Origin: Bacillota bacterium
GTDB taxonomy: Bacteria > Bacillota > Clostridia > Christensenellales > SZUA-584
DNA length: 64,000 bases
Assembly (NCBI GenBank): GCA_023391105.1
Contig: JAEWBO010000025.1
Location: forward strand, 1 to 64,000
Reading direction: 5' to 3'
The position numbers were made by a program, and so were the translations under genes. This document shows positions 33,001 through 40,890 of the stretch, one piece after another. The notes under the pieces are model-generated. The model was not told the DNA's origin. It was given only the letters and a program-made list of their open reading frames with translations, and made no database searches. Numbering within the stretch: the first letter of the stretch is position 1; each line of letters opens with the position of its first letter.

Positions 33001-33894
33001 ATGATCGTTAAAAGCACAAAGGAGTACGATGCTTTTGGGCAGTGGATTTTCGAAATAAACGACGAATACACCATGCCGCCTTTATTTGTGAAGTACTATC
33101 AAGAAAAAGAAACACCGCTGATGCTGATTAAGATACCTCGCAAAATTGACAGAAGAGATGCAACGCCTGATATGAACCTATATGACTATGTCATTGGCGC
33201 TTTCGAGTCATATTTGTATATTCTGAAAAGAGTGGAGGACAGTGTTGAGGAAAGAAGAATTTTATATGACAGCGTTGTGGCGATAAAGAACACGGCCGCA
33301 CTGCTGAGAGGGCAGGTGCATCTATTCCTCAAGGGTGAAACTATCATCATTGATTATAATACGGCTTCTGAAGACAAGATTTTCAAGCTGATTAACATCA
33401 TCAGAGCAAGATATACGGCTGAAGAAACAAAGCTGAGCATATCATCCATAGACGATAATATCAATATGGTTGAACATCGTTATCTGGTGCTCATCGATCA
33501 ATTCAAGGCCAATAATGAAAGCATACGCTTGGTTGCTTACCAGCCGCCTTTAAGATTGATACCGAGATACGATCGTTTTTATCAAAAAGTATTTACGTTC
33601 CTGCTCAGAAGAAAGGTTTTGGCAAGCACTGCGTTCATCACCAATGACTTGGAGCTGATTGTGCTGGAAAGAGAGCAGCGCATCAGGTTTTATAACTGGG
33701 CCGATCTATCGTGCTCGTGCTTGTATTTTCCGTATCAGTATATATCAGATGTTAAAAAGGAAGGCAGCATTGGTTCCGGTCAATTAAGTCAAATAAATAT
33801 CCGCGTTAATAATGAGCAGTTCTCATTTTTGTACGGAGAAAACAATGTACAAATCGGTGAGCTTATTAAGGAATTAAAGAAAATAGGGAGCTAA
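33001..33894 (+). CDS. Conserved-looking protein of unknown function, possible PH-like domain
   Basis: 297 residues from the ATG at 33001, chosen for AAGGGGG 8 nt upstream over a start 11 codons earlier. No signal peptide or membrane helix. The N-terminal half is alpha/beta with charged helices (DYVIGAFESYLYILKRVEDS). The C-terminal 110 residues alternate strands (STAFITNDLELIVLERE, INIRVNNEQFSFLYG) and end in an amphipathic helix, the shape of a bacterial PH-like domain. I do not recognise a family. Confidence 0.7.
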   Translation: MIVKSTKEYDAFGQWIFEINDEYTMPPLFVKYYQEKETPLMLIKIPRKIDRRDATPDMNLYDYVIGAFESYLYILKRVEDSVEERRILYDSVVAIKNTAALLRGQVHLFLKGETIIIDYNTASEDKIFKLINIIRARYTAEETKLSISSIDDNINMVEHRYLVLIDQFKANNESIRLVAYQPPLRLIPRYDRFYQKVFTFLLRRKVLASTAFITNDLELIVLEREQRIRFYNWADLSCSCLYFPYQYISDVKKEGSIGSGQLSQINIRVNNEQFSFLYGENNVQIGELIKELKKIGS

Positions 33895-33961
33895 ATCGTA
33901 TTATACTATATGATAACTGCGGGCTGTATGAGGATTCATTTTTGAACCCGCATTTTATCAA

Positions 33962-33995
33962 CGTTCTGCCGAAAGCCTTGGCGGAACGCTTTTAT
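33962..33995 (+). terminator. Terminator after the unknown gene
   Basis: CGTTCTGCC/GGCGGAACG stem (33962-33970 with 33980-33988, one mismatch) followed by CTTTTATT. An additional TGCGGG/CCCGCA hairpin lies just before it (about 33918-33952). Confidence 0.75.
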
Positions 33996-34021
33996 TAATA
34001 AAAAGAAGCGTCTCCGTTGGT

Positions 34022-35224
34022 TTAAAAAAGAAGCGTCTCAATGAAATATACGGAGATACCGAGCAGCAGCGCTGGGATTGTGGTGATCACGGTCGCCCAA
34101 AGGGACGAGCGGCGGTCGATCGCGAGCAACGGGAACAGCGCGTCACCATCCTGTGAAATGGCATTGGCAAGCAGTGCCGCAAAGGGAAGCATGCCCTTGC
34201 CGTATAGCGATACGAATATGATCTGCGGCCCGCAGCCGGGGATGAGCCCGATTGCCGCGCCGACGAGCACAGACAAAAGCCCCGTCGCCATCATCCACGA
34301 GGATACGACGGCTTCGCCGCCAACAAATATCACAAACAGCTCATAGACCAAATATGCGGCGAATACCCAAACGCAAACGAATGCAGTATCCTGCGCGTTA
34401 TGAACAAGCGTCTCTTTGAGAGAGAAGATCTTTTGCTCCTCCTCTTCATGTTCTTCATTTTTGAGGAATCGCTTGCCCAGAATCATGTAGATAAGGCAAA
34501 AAACCATACCGGCGATGCCGATAATTGTGCCGATGTGCGGGATACCAAAGCTTGCGTTGACGTCCACTTGAAACAAAAGTGATATACCAAGCACAAGCCC
34601 CGCTGCAATCAACACCCAGAATATCTTGTATGCACCGTTGTGGATGAACCGGCTTGCCAGGCTGCTTTCATGGCGGCCCTTTTGATGATGATGCAGCAGT
34701 ATGTCAATGCTGTCGCCGTCTTCGTGGCCGATATGGTGCACGTGCCCTTCTTGCAGCTTGGCATGCTCTTGCGCGGATACCGCGTTCTTCTTAAGCAGCG
34801 CCTCGCGTTTTTTTGAAAAGCCGCCGTCAATCTTGAGGGCATCGATCGTATAACCGGTGATAATGGCCGCAGCAAAGCTGATGACCGATACATAAAGATA
34901 ATCAAGAGGCCGTGTGGATATCAACACAAAAGCCGAGTCTCCCATGGTTGCCACAAGCGTCGAAATCACTGTGCCGTATGTGACGGTGCCTTTCAGGTAA
35001 AGCGGCATGACGAATATCGAACCGCCGCAACCCGGTGTTAAACCGAGTAAAGCGCCGATTACGGGCTGAAGCCGCTTGGCGTTCTCAAGCTTTTGCACAA
35101 AACGCCCCTGCGTTTTGTAATTGATATAGCCGAATACGAGCAACACTGCGCCCACAAAAACGCCGACCTGCAAAAACGCGTTTTCGGCTGACTGCCATAG
35201 CTTTTCGAATATCTGACCCGCCAT
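34022..35224 (-). CDS. Putative heavy-metal (manganese/arsenic type) exporter, ArsP_2 family
   Basis: 400 residues from the ATG at 35224 (AAGGGGGC upstream), 20 codons inside the longest frame. About ten membrane helices in two homologous halves, each containing the motif G-L-x-P-G-C-G (residues 61-67 and about 326-332). The linker is a histidine-rich cytoplasmic loop (about 160-186, HVHHIGHED, LLHHHQKGRH) that probably binds metal. The family is annotated as putative manganese or heavy-metal exporters; the ion is unproven. No Mn riboswitch was seen upstream. Confidence 0.85.
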   Translation of the reverse strand: MAGQIFEKLWQSAENAFLQVGVFVGAVLLVFGYINYKTQGRFVQKLENAKRLQPVIGALLGLTPGCGGSIFVMPLYLKGTVTYGTVISTLVATMGDSAFVLISTRPLDYLYVSVISFAAAIITGYTIDALKIDGGFSKKREALLKKNAVSAQEHAKLQEGHVHHIGHEDGDSIDILLHHHQKGRHESSLASRFIHNGAYKIFWVLIAAGLVLGISLLFQVDVNASFGIPHIGTIIGIAGMVFCLIYMILGKRFLKNEEHEEEEQKIFSLKETLVHNAQDTAFVCVWVFAAYLVYELFVIFVGGEAVVSSWMMATGLLSVLVGAAIGLIPGCGPQIIFVSLYGKGMLPFAALLANAISQDGDALFPLLAIDRRSSLWATVITTIPALLLGISVYFIETLLF

Positions 35225-35267
35225 TGCTGCCCCCTTGTTATGCAAATGGTTCTTGTTATTTAACGAT

Positions 35268-35297
35268 ATTATATATAAACGCATATAAGCGCGTCAA
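35268..35297 (-). promoter_or_regulatory. SigA promoter of the metal exporter gene
   Basis: Minus-strand TTGACG (complement of 35292-35297), 18-bp spacer, TATAAT (complement of 35268-35273). It is back to back with the promoter of the FAD oxidoreductase operon. Confidence 0.75.
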
Positions 35298-35325
35298 CAA
35301 ATTGAGAGATAAAGATTTTCTTTCA

Positions 35326-35354
35326 TTGAAAAAAAGCGTTCTTTGCGTTATAAT
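35326..35354 (+). promoter_or_regulatory. SigA promoter of the FAD oxidoreductase operon
   Basis: TTGAAA (35326-35331), a 17-bp spacer and TATAAT (35349-35354). Transcription would start near 35361, only about 20 nt before a terminator hairpin. Confidence 0.78.
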
Positions 35355-35381
35355 ATAGTCACTGAATTGGCAGGAGAAACG

Positions 35382-35414
35382 AGCCGCACCAGATTTTTTT
35401 GGTGTGGCTTTTTT
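35382..35414 (+). terminator. Leader terminator (attenuator) before the FAD oxidoreductase operon
   Basis: AGCCGCACC pairs with GGTGTGGCT (35382-35390 with 35401-35409) and is followed by TTTTTT. It lies between the promoter and the ribosome binding site of the first gene, so transcription must read through it. This arrangement fits protein-mediated antitermination such as GlpP control of glp operons. The RNA-binding protein is not in the window. Confidence 0.75.
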
Positions 35415-35446
35415 ATTTTGAAAGTAAGCAGAAAGGGATAGCGACA

Positions 35447-36886
35447 ATGATCTATGATGTGGCCATTATCGGTGCGGGGATTACGGGCGCGATGATCGCG
35501 CGCGAGCTGTCACAATGTAATACCGGTGTCTGTGTGATTGAAGCGGCTGCGGATATCGCGGCGGGGGCGACGCGTGCCAACAGCGGCATCGTCCACGCGG
35601 GCTATGACGCCGAGCCCGGCAGCATGAAGGCGCTTATGAACGTACGCGGTAACGCGCTGATGCCGATTGCGGTGAAAGAGCTGGGCGTGCCGTATGAAAA
35701 CTGCGGTTCGCTCGTGGTGGCTTTTGACGAGGAACAGGATAAAAGCATCGACATGCTGCTCCAAAGAGGCCGAGAGAACGGCGTGCCGGTGGAGAAAATA
35801 TCGGGCGGGGAAGTGCGCAGAAAAGAGCCGTATTTAAGCGGAGAAATCAAATCGGCACTCTGGGCGCCCACGGCCGGTATCGTGAGCCCGTTTGAGCTCG
35901 CCATTGCGGCGATGGAAAACGCGGCGGCAAACGGTGTGGATGTGTATTTGAACAGCCGTGTGACAGCCATTTCGAGAGAAAATTGTATGTTTGCGATCCG
36001 CGCCGGGGAGCACCGTATTCAAGCGCGATTTATTGTGAATGCGGCGGGCGTCTACGCGGATGATATATCGCGCATGTCAGGGGGCGAGGAATTCACGATC
36101 ACAGCACGGCGCGGCGAGTATGTGCTGTTCGACAAGAGCCAGCCCGTGAAAGTGCGCAGTGTGATTTTCGGCGCACCGTCCCAAAAGGGCAAGGGTGTGC
36201 TGTTCTCGCCCACCGCGCACGGCAATATGATCGCGGGGCCGACGGCTGAATTCACAGGCAAGGAAGAGACGGCCACCACACGCGAAGGGCTGACAGCCGT
36301 GATGGACGGTGTGCGCCGCTATGCCCCATCCATTGATAAACGCAGCGCGATTACCGTATTTGCGGGGCTGCGTGCCGTGGGAGACAGACACGATTTTATC
36401 ATTGAGCAATCGAAAAGTGCGCCGGGGCTTGTGAACGTGGCGGGTATCGAATCGCCCGGGCTCACATCAGCGCCTGCGATTGCGCAATATGTAACGGAGA
36501 TGCTGGTGTCCATGGGCGTTGATGGGACAAAGAAGCCCGGCGCGACAAGAATCCGCAAGCCCATCGAGGTGTTCGCGCATGCCACGCCCGAAAGGCGGCG
36601 TGAGCTCATCAAAATGGATTCGCGCTACGCGAATGTGATTTGTCGGTGTGAGCATGTCACCGAAGCGGAGATCGTTCAGAGCATACACCGGCCCTGCGGC
36701 GCGACCTCGGTCGATGGTGTGAAGCTGCGGACGTCGGCGGGCTTTGGACGCTGTCACGGCGGCTTTTGCATGCCGCGCGTGATGGATATTCTTGCACGTG
36801 AGCTGGGTAAGAACTTAAAGGATATCAGCAAGAGCGGCGAAGGCTCGTGGATACTGGCGCATAAAACGAAGGAGGCGGCAAAATGA
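35447..36886 (+). CDS. FAD-dependent oxidoreductase with BFD [2Fe-2S] domain (GlpA-like)
   Basis: 479 residues from the ATG at 35447. FAD-binding fold G-A-G-I-T-G near residue 8, followed by a DAO-type domain (ANSGIVHAGYDAEPGSMKA, GGEVRRKEPYL) and a C-terminal BFD-like domain with cysteines near 398, 400, 435 and 440. This is the layout of anaerobic glycerol-3-phosphate dehydrogenase GlpA and its relatives. It heads a three-gene unit with a second flavoprotein and a DUF1667 protein. Glycerol 3-phosphate is the likeliest substrate but is not proven. Overlaps the next gene by 4 bp. Confidence 0.85.
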   Translation: MIYDVAIIGAGITGAMIARELSQCNTGVCVIEAAADIAAGATRANSGIVHAGYDAEPGSMKALMNVRGNALMPIAVKELGVPYENCGSLVVAFDEEQDKSIDMLLQRGRENGVPVEKISGGEVRRKEPYLSGEIKSALWAPTAGIVSPFELAIAAMENAAANGVDVYLNSRVTAISRENCMFAIRAGEHRIQARFIVNAAGVYADDISRMSGGEEFTITARRGEYVLFDKSQPVKVRSVIFGAPSQKGKGVLFSPTAHGNMIAGPTAEFTGKEETATTREGLTAVMDGVRRYAPSIDKRSAITVFAGLRAVGDRHDFIIEQSKSAPGLVNVAGIESPGLTSAPAIAQYVTEMLVSMGVDGTKKPGATRIRKPIEVFAHATPERRRELIKMDSRYANVICRCEHVTEAEIVQSIHRPCGATSVDGVKLRTSAGFGRCHGGFCMPRVMDILARELGKNLKDISKSGEGSWILAHKTKEAAK

Positions 36887-38118
36887 AGGCAGATGTGGCA
36901 GTTGTCGGAGCAGGCCCTGCGGGCTTGGCTGCCGCCATCGCGGCCAAGGAAAACGGCGCGGACAGTGTGATTGTGATAGAAAGGGAAGCGCATCTCGGGG
37001 GCATATTGAACCAGTGTATTCATAACGGCTTCGGGCTGCATGTGTTCGGCGAGGAGCTGACCGGGCCCGAATACGCGGCGCGCTTTGAGGATAAAGCGGC
37101 GGCGCTCGGTATTACATGCTTGACGCAGACGATGGTGCTGAGCATCTCGCCTTCCCGCGTGCTCACGGTGGTGGGGCCGCAGACGGGGCTTTGCACCATT
37201 GAAGCGGGCGCAATCGTGCTCGCGATGGGATGCAGGGAACGCAGCGCGGGTGCATTGCTGCTGCCGGGAGACCGGCCCGCGGGCGTGCTTACAGCGGGAA
37301 CGGCGCAGCGTTTCGTCAATATAGACGGGTTTTTGCCGGGCAAAGAAGTGGTCATTCTCGGTTCGGGCGACATCGGTCTTATCATGGCACGGCGCATGAC
37401 GCTGGAGGGCGCGCATGTCAAAATGGTGCTGGAGCTGATGCCGTATTCGGGCGGGCTCAAACGCAACATTGTCCAGTGCCTTGATGACTTCGGCATACCG
37501 CTACGGCTTTCACACACGGTCACCTATATACACGGCACCAAGCGCGTGGAGGGCGTCACGATAGCGGCGGTGGACGAAAAGGGCGTGCCCATAAAAAGCA
37601 CGGAGGAATACGTGGCCTGTGATACATTGCTGCTCTCTGTCGGGTTGATTCCCGAAAACGAGCTGTCGCGCGGCATGGATTTAAGAATCGATCCCGTTAC
37701 GGGTGGGCCCGAGGTGGACAGCCGCATGCAGACATCAGTAAAGGGGGTATTCGCTTGCGGCAACGCGGTGCAGGTGCATGACCTTGTGGACTTTGTGACG
37801 GAGGAGGCCACGCGTGCGGGCGCGGCGGCAGCCGGATATCTGCGCGATGACGGGACAACCATCGCCCATTGCTCCGCTCAGGCGGGCAGCGGTATTCGGT
37901 ACGTGGTGCCCCAACGTTTGCGTCTGGATGGTGATAAGAAAACGTTGTATTTCCGCGTCACAGATGTGGTTAGCAACTGCGTCACGGTGGCGCGGTGCGG
38001 CGATAAGGTGATTGCACGCAAAAAACGGCCAATCTGTACACCGGGCGAGCTGGAGAGCCTGTGTATCGCAGACGAGGATATCACCGACACCGTTGTGGTC
38101 AGCGTGGAGGAGGCATGA
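36883..38118 (+). CDS. NAD(P)/FAD-dependent oxidoreductase (GlpB-like partner)
   Basis: 411 residues with two dinucleotide folds: FAD site G-A-G-P-A-G-L-A (residues 8-15) and a pyridine-nucleotide site LGSGDIGLIMARR (about 160). It also has the family motif GGILNQCIHNGFGL and a C-terminal CGNAVQVHDLVDFVTEEA. Probably passes electrons between the GlpA-like subunit and NAD or another carrier. Translationally coupled to its neighbours (4-bp overlap before, 1-bp gap after). Confidence 0.88.
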   Translation: MKADVAVVGAGPAGLAAAIAAKENGADSVIVIEREAHLGGILNQCIHNGFGLHVFGEELTGPEYAARFEDKAAALGITCLTQTMVLSISPSRVLTVVGPQTGLCTIEAGAIVLAMGCRERSAGALLLPGDRPAGVLTAGTAQRFVNIDGFLPGKEVVILGSGDIGLIMARRMTLEGAHVKMVLELMPYSGGLKRNIVQCLDDFGIPLRLSHTVTYIHGTKRVEGVTIAAVDEKGVPIKSTEEYVACDTLLLSVGLIPENELSRGMDLRIDPVTGGPEVDSRMQTSVKGVFACGNAVQVHDLVDFVTEEATRAGAAAAGYLRDDGTTIAHCSAQAGSGIRYVVPQRLRLDGDKKTLYFRVTDVVSNCVTVARCGDKVIARKKRPICTPGELESLCIADEDITDTVVVSVEEA

Positions 38119-38119
38119 C

Positions 38120-38479
38120 ATGGATACAAAGCATTTAACATGTATCGTTTGCCCGATTGGGTGCGAGATGACGGCGCAGATGGACGGCGGCAAAATCATA
38201 AGTGTTTCGGGAAATACGTGCAAGCGCGGCGAAAGCTACGCATACGCGGAGCTCACCGACCCGCGCCGCACGCTGACCACCACGATGCGTGTGAAGGGCG
38301 GCAGCCTTGTGAGCGTGAAATCTAAAGACCCGCTGCCCAAGGGCAAGCTTTTCGACTGCATGACAATTATCAATGCGTGGGAGGCACAGGCTCCCGTGGA
38401 GATCGGAGATGTGCTGATCAAGGATATTATGGGGCTTGGAGTGGATATCATTGCCACATCGCGCGTTAAAGGCGTATAA
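38120..38479 (+). CDS. DUF1667 iron-sulfur protein of the oxidoreductase operon
   Basis: 119 residues from the ATG at 38120 (GAGGAGG within the end of the previous gene). Four cysteines at 8, 11, 15 and 34 (CIVCPIGC...NTCKRG) form a probable Fe-S site, and the rest matches DUF1667. It is the usual third member of the clostridial GlpABC-like unit and is presumed to take electrons from the flavoproteins. Confidence 0.9.
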   Translation: MDTKHLTCIVCPIGCEMTAQMDGGKIISVSGNTCKRGESYAYAELTDPRRTLTTTMRVKGGSLVSVKSKDPLPKGKLFDCMTIINAWEAQAPVEIGDVLIKDIMGLGVDIIATSRVKGV

Positions 38480-38486
38480 TAGCTGC

Positions 38487-39359
38487 ATGGATCGTGTGAT
38501 AGAGACGACGTGCCGCACAGCGCTGTACCGTCACGACTCAAAATGGCTGCCGTTTAAATACGACATCAACGTATACCGGGGATGTGCGCATCGCTGTATA
38601 TATTGCTACGCGTTGTATACGCATGATTATATCGGCGGAGGCGATTTTTTCGAGGACGTGTACGCCAAAACGAACATCGCGGATGTGCTGCGGCGTGAGC
38701 TGCCGCGCTTTTCGCGTGAGCCGGTAAACTTAGGCGGTATCACGGACAGCTACCAGCCTGCCGAACGTGACTGCAAGCTGATGCCGCGCGTGTTGTCTTT
38801 GCTCGCGGATTTTTCCGTTCCGATTATCCTTTGCACAAAATCCGCGCTGGTGCTGCGTGATCTGGAGCTTATCAGTCGTGTGAACGCGGCATCAGGCGCG
38901 GCGCTGGCTTTTACCGTCACCACACTGAACAAACGCGTGGCAGACCTGATTGAACCCGGATCATCGCATCCTCATGATCGCATGGCCGCAATCCGTGAGG
39001 TCAAAAAAACGGGTGCATCGTGCGGTGTGCACCTCATGCCCATTATCCCTTACCTCACAAGCAGCGAGGACAGCCTTGAAGCCGTTTTCAGCGAAGCAAA
39101 GGAGGCGGGCGCCGATTACGTGCTAAGTGGCGCACTGAACCTCAAAAGCGCGACGCGAAAGCAGTTTTTCGAGAGCGTGAGAAAAGGCTTTCCCTCCGAG
39201 TACGCCGATTTAAAGGCGCTTTATAACGATAAAACAGCATACCGCGCATATAAGGAATCACTGTATGCCACCGTGGACAAGCTGCGCAAAAAATACGCCA
39301 TGCCGAGCTACGCGATTCCAAAACCAAGGCAGGAGCCCACACAACTGACCTTTTTCTAA
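38487..39359 (+). CDS. SPL-like radical SAM protein (COG1533)
   Basis: 290 residues from the ATG at 38487; a longer frame overlaps DUF1667 and has no ribosome binding site. The radical SAM cluster motif CAHRCIYC (Cys33, 37, 40) is followed by GGITDSYQPAE and a C-terminal TIM-barrel remainder. Related to spore photoproduct lyase by family but lacking its specific C-terminal signature, so the substrate is unknown. Seven bp after the DUF1667 stop, probably cotranscribed. Confidence 0.88.
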   Translation: MDRVIETTCRTALYRHDSKWLPFKYDINVYRGCAHRCIYCYALYTHDYIGGGDFFEDVYAKTNIADVLRRELPRFSREPVNLGGITDSYQPAERDCKLMPRVLSLLADFSVPIILCTKSALVLRDLELISRVNAASGAALAFTVTTLNKRVADLIEPGSSHPHDRMAAIREVKKTGASCGVHLMPIIPYLTSSEDSLEAVFSEAKEAGADYVLSGALNLKSATRKQFFESVRKGFPSEYADLKALYNDKTAYRAYKESLYATVDKLRKKYAMPSYAIPKPRQEPTQLTFF

Positions 39360-39384
39360 GCACTCCGCTAGAATTAACAGCGCG

Positions 39385-39555
39385 CTAAGCAGCCCGTTTG
39401 GTATTCTCAATATGAACGAGGCGCACAGGCCGAGCCTTGCGCTTATACCTTTTTATCTCCTTACGCTCAAGAATAAACAACGCGGCAGTAAAAACAGCAA
39501 ACAGTACGATAGCGCCGATGATCAAAATTCCCGATGCCGCAATTCTTTCCCACAT
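39385..39555 (-). CDS. Small single-pass membrane protein
   Basis: 56 residues from the ATG at 39555, with GGGAGG 7 nt upstream. A hydrophobic helix (about 6-30) is followed by a strongly basic cytoplasmic tail (ERKEIKRYKRKARP). No family recognised. The good ribosome binding site and clean membrane profile support it as a real gene. Confidence 0.6.
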   Translation of the reverse strand: MWERIAASGILIIGAIVLFAVFTAALFILERKEIKRYKRKARPVRLVHIENTKRAA

Positions 39556-39702
39556 AGTCAAACCTCCCAAGATGGAATATATGTTCATATTACAGCGCTG
39601 AATGTCCAAAAATAAGGACAGAGCAAATGACGGCCTGTCCAGGGTCATAGACAACGGCTTTATTTGCATACATATGAATTATCAGCGTAGGGGGAGGTTT
39701 GC

Positions 39703-40641
39703 ATGAAAGACTCTATTGTGGTACCGACGGCTGCCTATTCGCATTCGCAAATGCTGCGCGATATTGACGCCCTCAAATTGACATATCCGGAGCTGATACA
39801 TTCCGAGTCAGCAGGTTTTTCCGTGGAGGGGCGGGAGCTGCCCCTTTTACAGGTGGGAACGGGTAACAAAAAGGTTTTTTTCTGTGCAACCCACCACGCA
39901 CGCGATTATATTACCAGCGCGTATCTCATGTATGTGGTCAACGTGTATGCAAAGGCAGCCTTTGAGAACCACAAAATGGGTCGCTACAATTTGCGTGAGC
40001 TGCTCTCATCCTGCACGATGTATGTGATGCCCATGATCAATCCGGACGGTGTGGCACTGGTACAGAGCGGTCTGAAGGCTGTGCAAGAGCCCAAACGCGT
40101 GGCAGACATGGTGCGTGTACGCCCTTCCTACTCTCAGTGGATGGCGAATATCAATGGCGTGGATTTGGGCAGACAGTATCCCGCGCTGTGGGAGAAAAAG
40201 TACACGGTGATGACGCAGCCTGCTTCCGAGCTTTACAACGGAGTGGAGCCTGGGTCTGAGCCTGAAGTGCTTAGTGTGATGCACGTGTGCAAAAACAATG
40301 TGTTCTTATCCGCATTGGCGTTTTATGCCAAGGGAGAAACGATTGACTATGCCGATGACAACACCAACGAAAAGATACCCGAGGCTTTTGCGCTTGCAAA
40401 AAGGCTCGCCGCGGTGTCCGGCTATGCAATCAATACGGTATGTGACAATCCGGGCGTTTATGCGGCGGGATTTGAGAATTGGTTCCGGCAGGAATTTTTA
40501 CGTCCGGCACTGCATATCAATCTATCGCCCGCAACGGGCGGCGCGATGCCGCACCACGACAGAGGCTTTTTCACGCTTGTCTGGGATAGAGCAAAAGCGC
40601 TCTGTGCGGAGACGCTGAGCACTGCAAGCAAACAAAGCTGA
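39703..40641 (+). CDS. M14 carboxypeptidase homologue with degenerate active site
   Basis: 312 residues, no signal peptide. The M14 fold landmarks are visible (FFCATHHARD, MPMINPDGVAL, NGVDLGRQYP, a C-terminal helix), but the active site is altered. The zinc pair H-x-x-E reads His65-Asp68. The third zinc ligand region (usually Y-H-S-x-G-E) reads F-Y-A-K-G-E near 207, without histidine. The N-R of the substrate pocket reads G-R. The catalytic glutamate region reads H-I-N-L near 271. Probably a peptidoglycan- or peptide-binding pseudoenzyme, cytoplasmic as encoded. GGGGGAGG precedes the ATG. Confidence 0.82.
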   Translation: MKDSIVVPTAAYSHSQMLRDIDALKLTYPELIHSESAGFSVEGRELPLLQVGTGNKKVFFCATHHARDYITSAYLMYVVNVYAKAAFENHKMGRYNLRELLSSCTMYVMPMINPDGVALVQSGLKAVQEPKRVADMVRVRPSYSQWMANINGVDLGRQYPALWEKKYTVMTQPASELYNGVEPGSEPEVLSVMHVCKNNVFLSALAFYAKGETIDYADDNTNEKIPEAFALAKRLAAVSGYAINTVCDNPGVYAAGFENWFRQEFLRPALHINLSPATGGAMPHHDRGFFTLVWDRAKALCAETLSTASKQS

Positions 40642-40890
40642 CTTTTTCCCCTTTGATCGAGGGCAAAAATATTCATCGCATATAATGAACATAAAAAAAT
40701 CAACCGCTTGCTGTTTGTGATTAGAATGGTGAGGCAGGTTGATATTTGGCATATTTGGGCTTTAAAGTCTCGGGGTACCCTGTGGCACCCCGAGACAATA
40801 AGCCTGACAAAGAAGTTATCACTTTTAAAAGAGCGTTCACTCTTTTAAAACTTGATTGTTACCCCAATGCAAGTTTGGGGCATCGAGGGA
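40642..40890. other. Convergent intergenic region with four hairpins
   Basis: No gene. Perfect or near-perfect stems: ATCAACC/GGTTGAT (about 40699-40743), GTCTCGGGGT/ACCCCGAGAC (about 40768-40797), TTTTAAAAGAG/CTCTTTTAAAA (40823-40850) and CCCCAA/TTGGGG (40862-40880). The last is closest to the glnA stop and the AT-rich third one follows it, so they probably end glnA transcription. None carries a long U tract. Confidence 0.55.
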
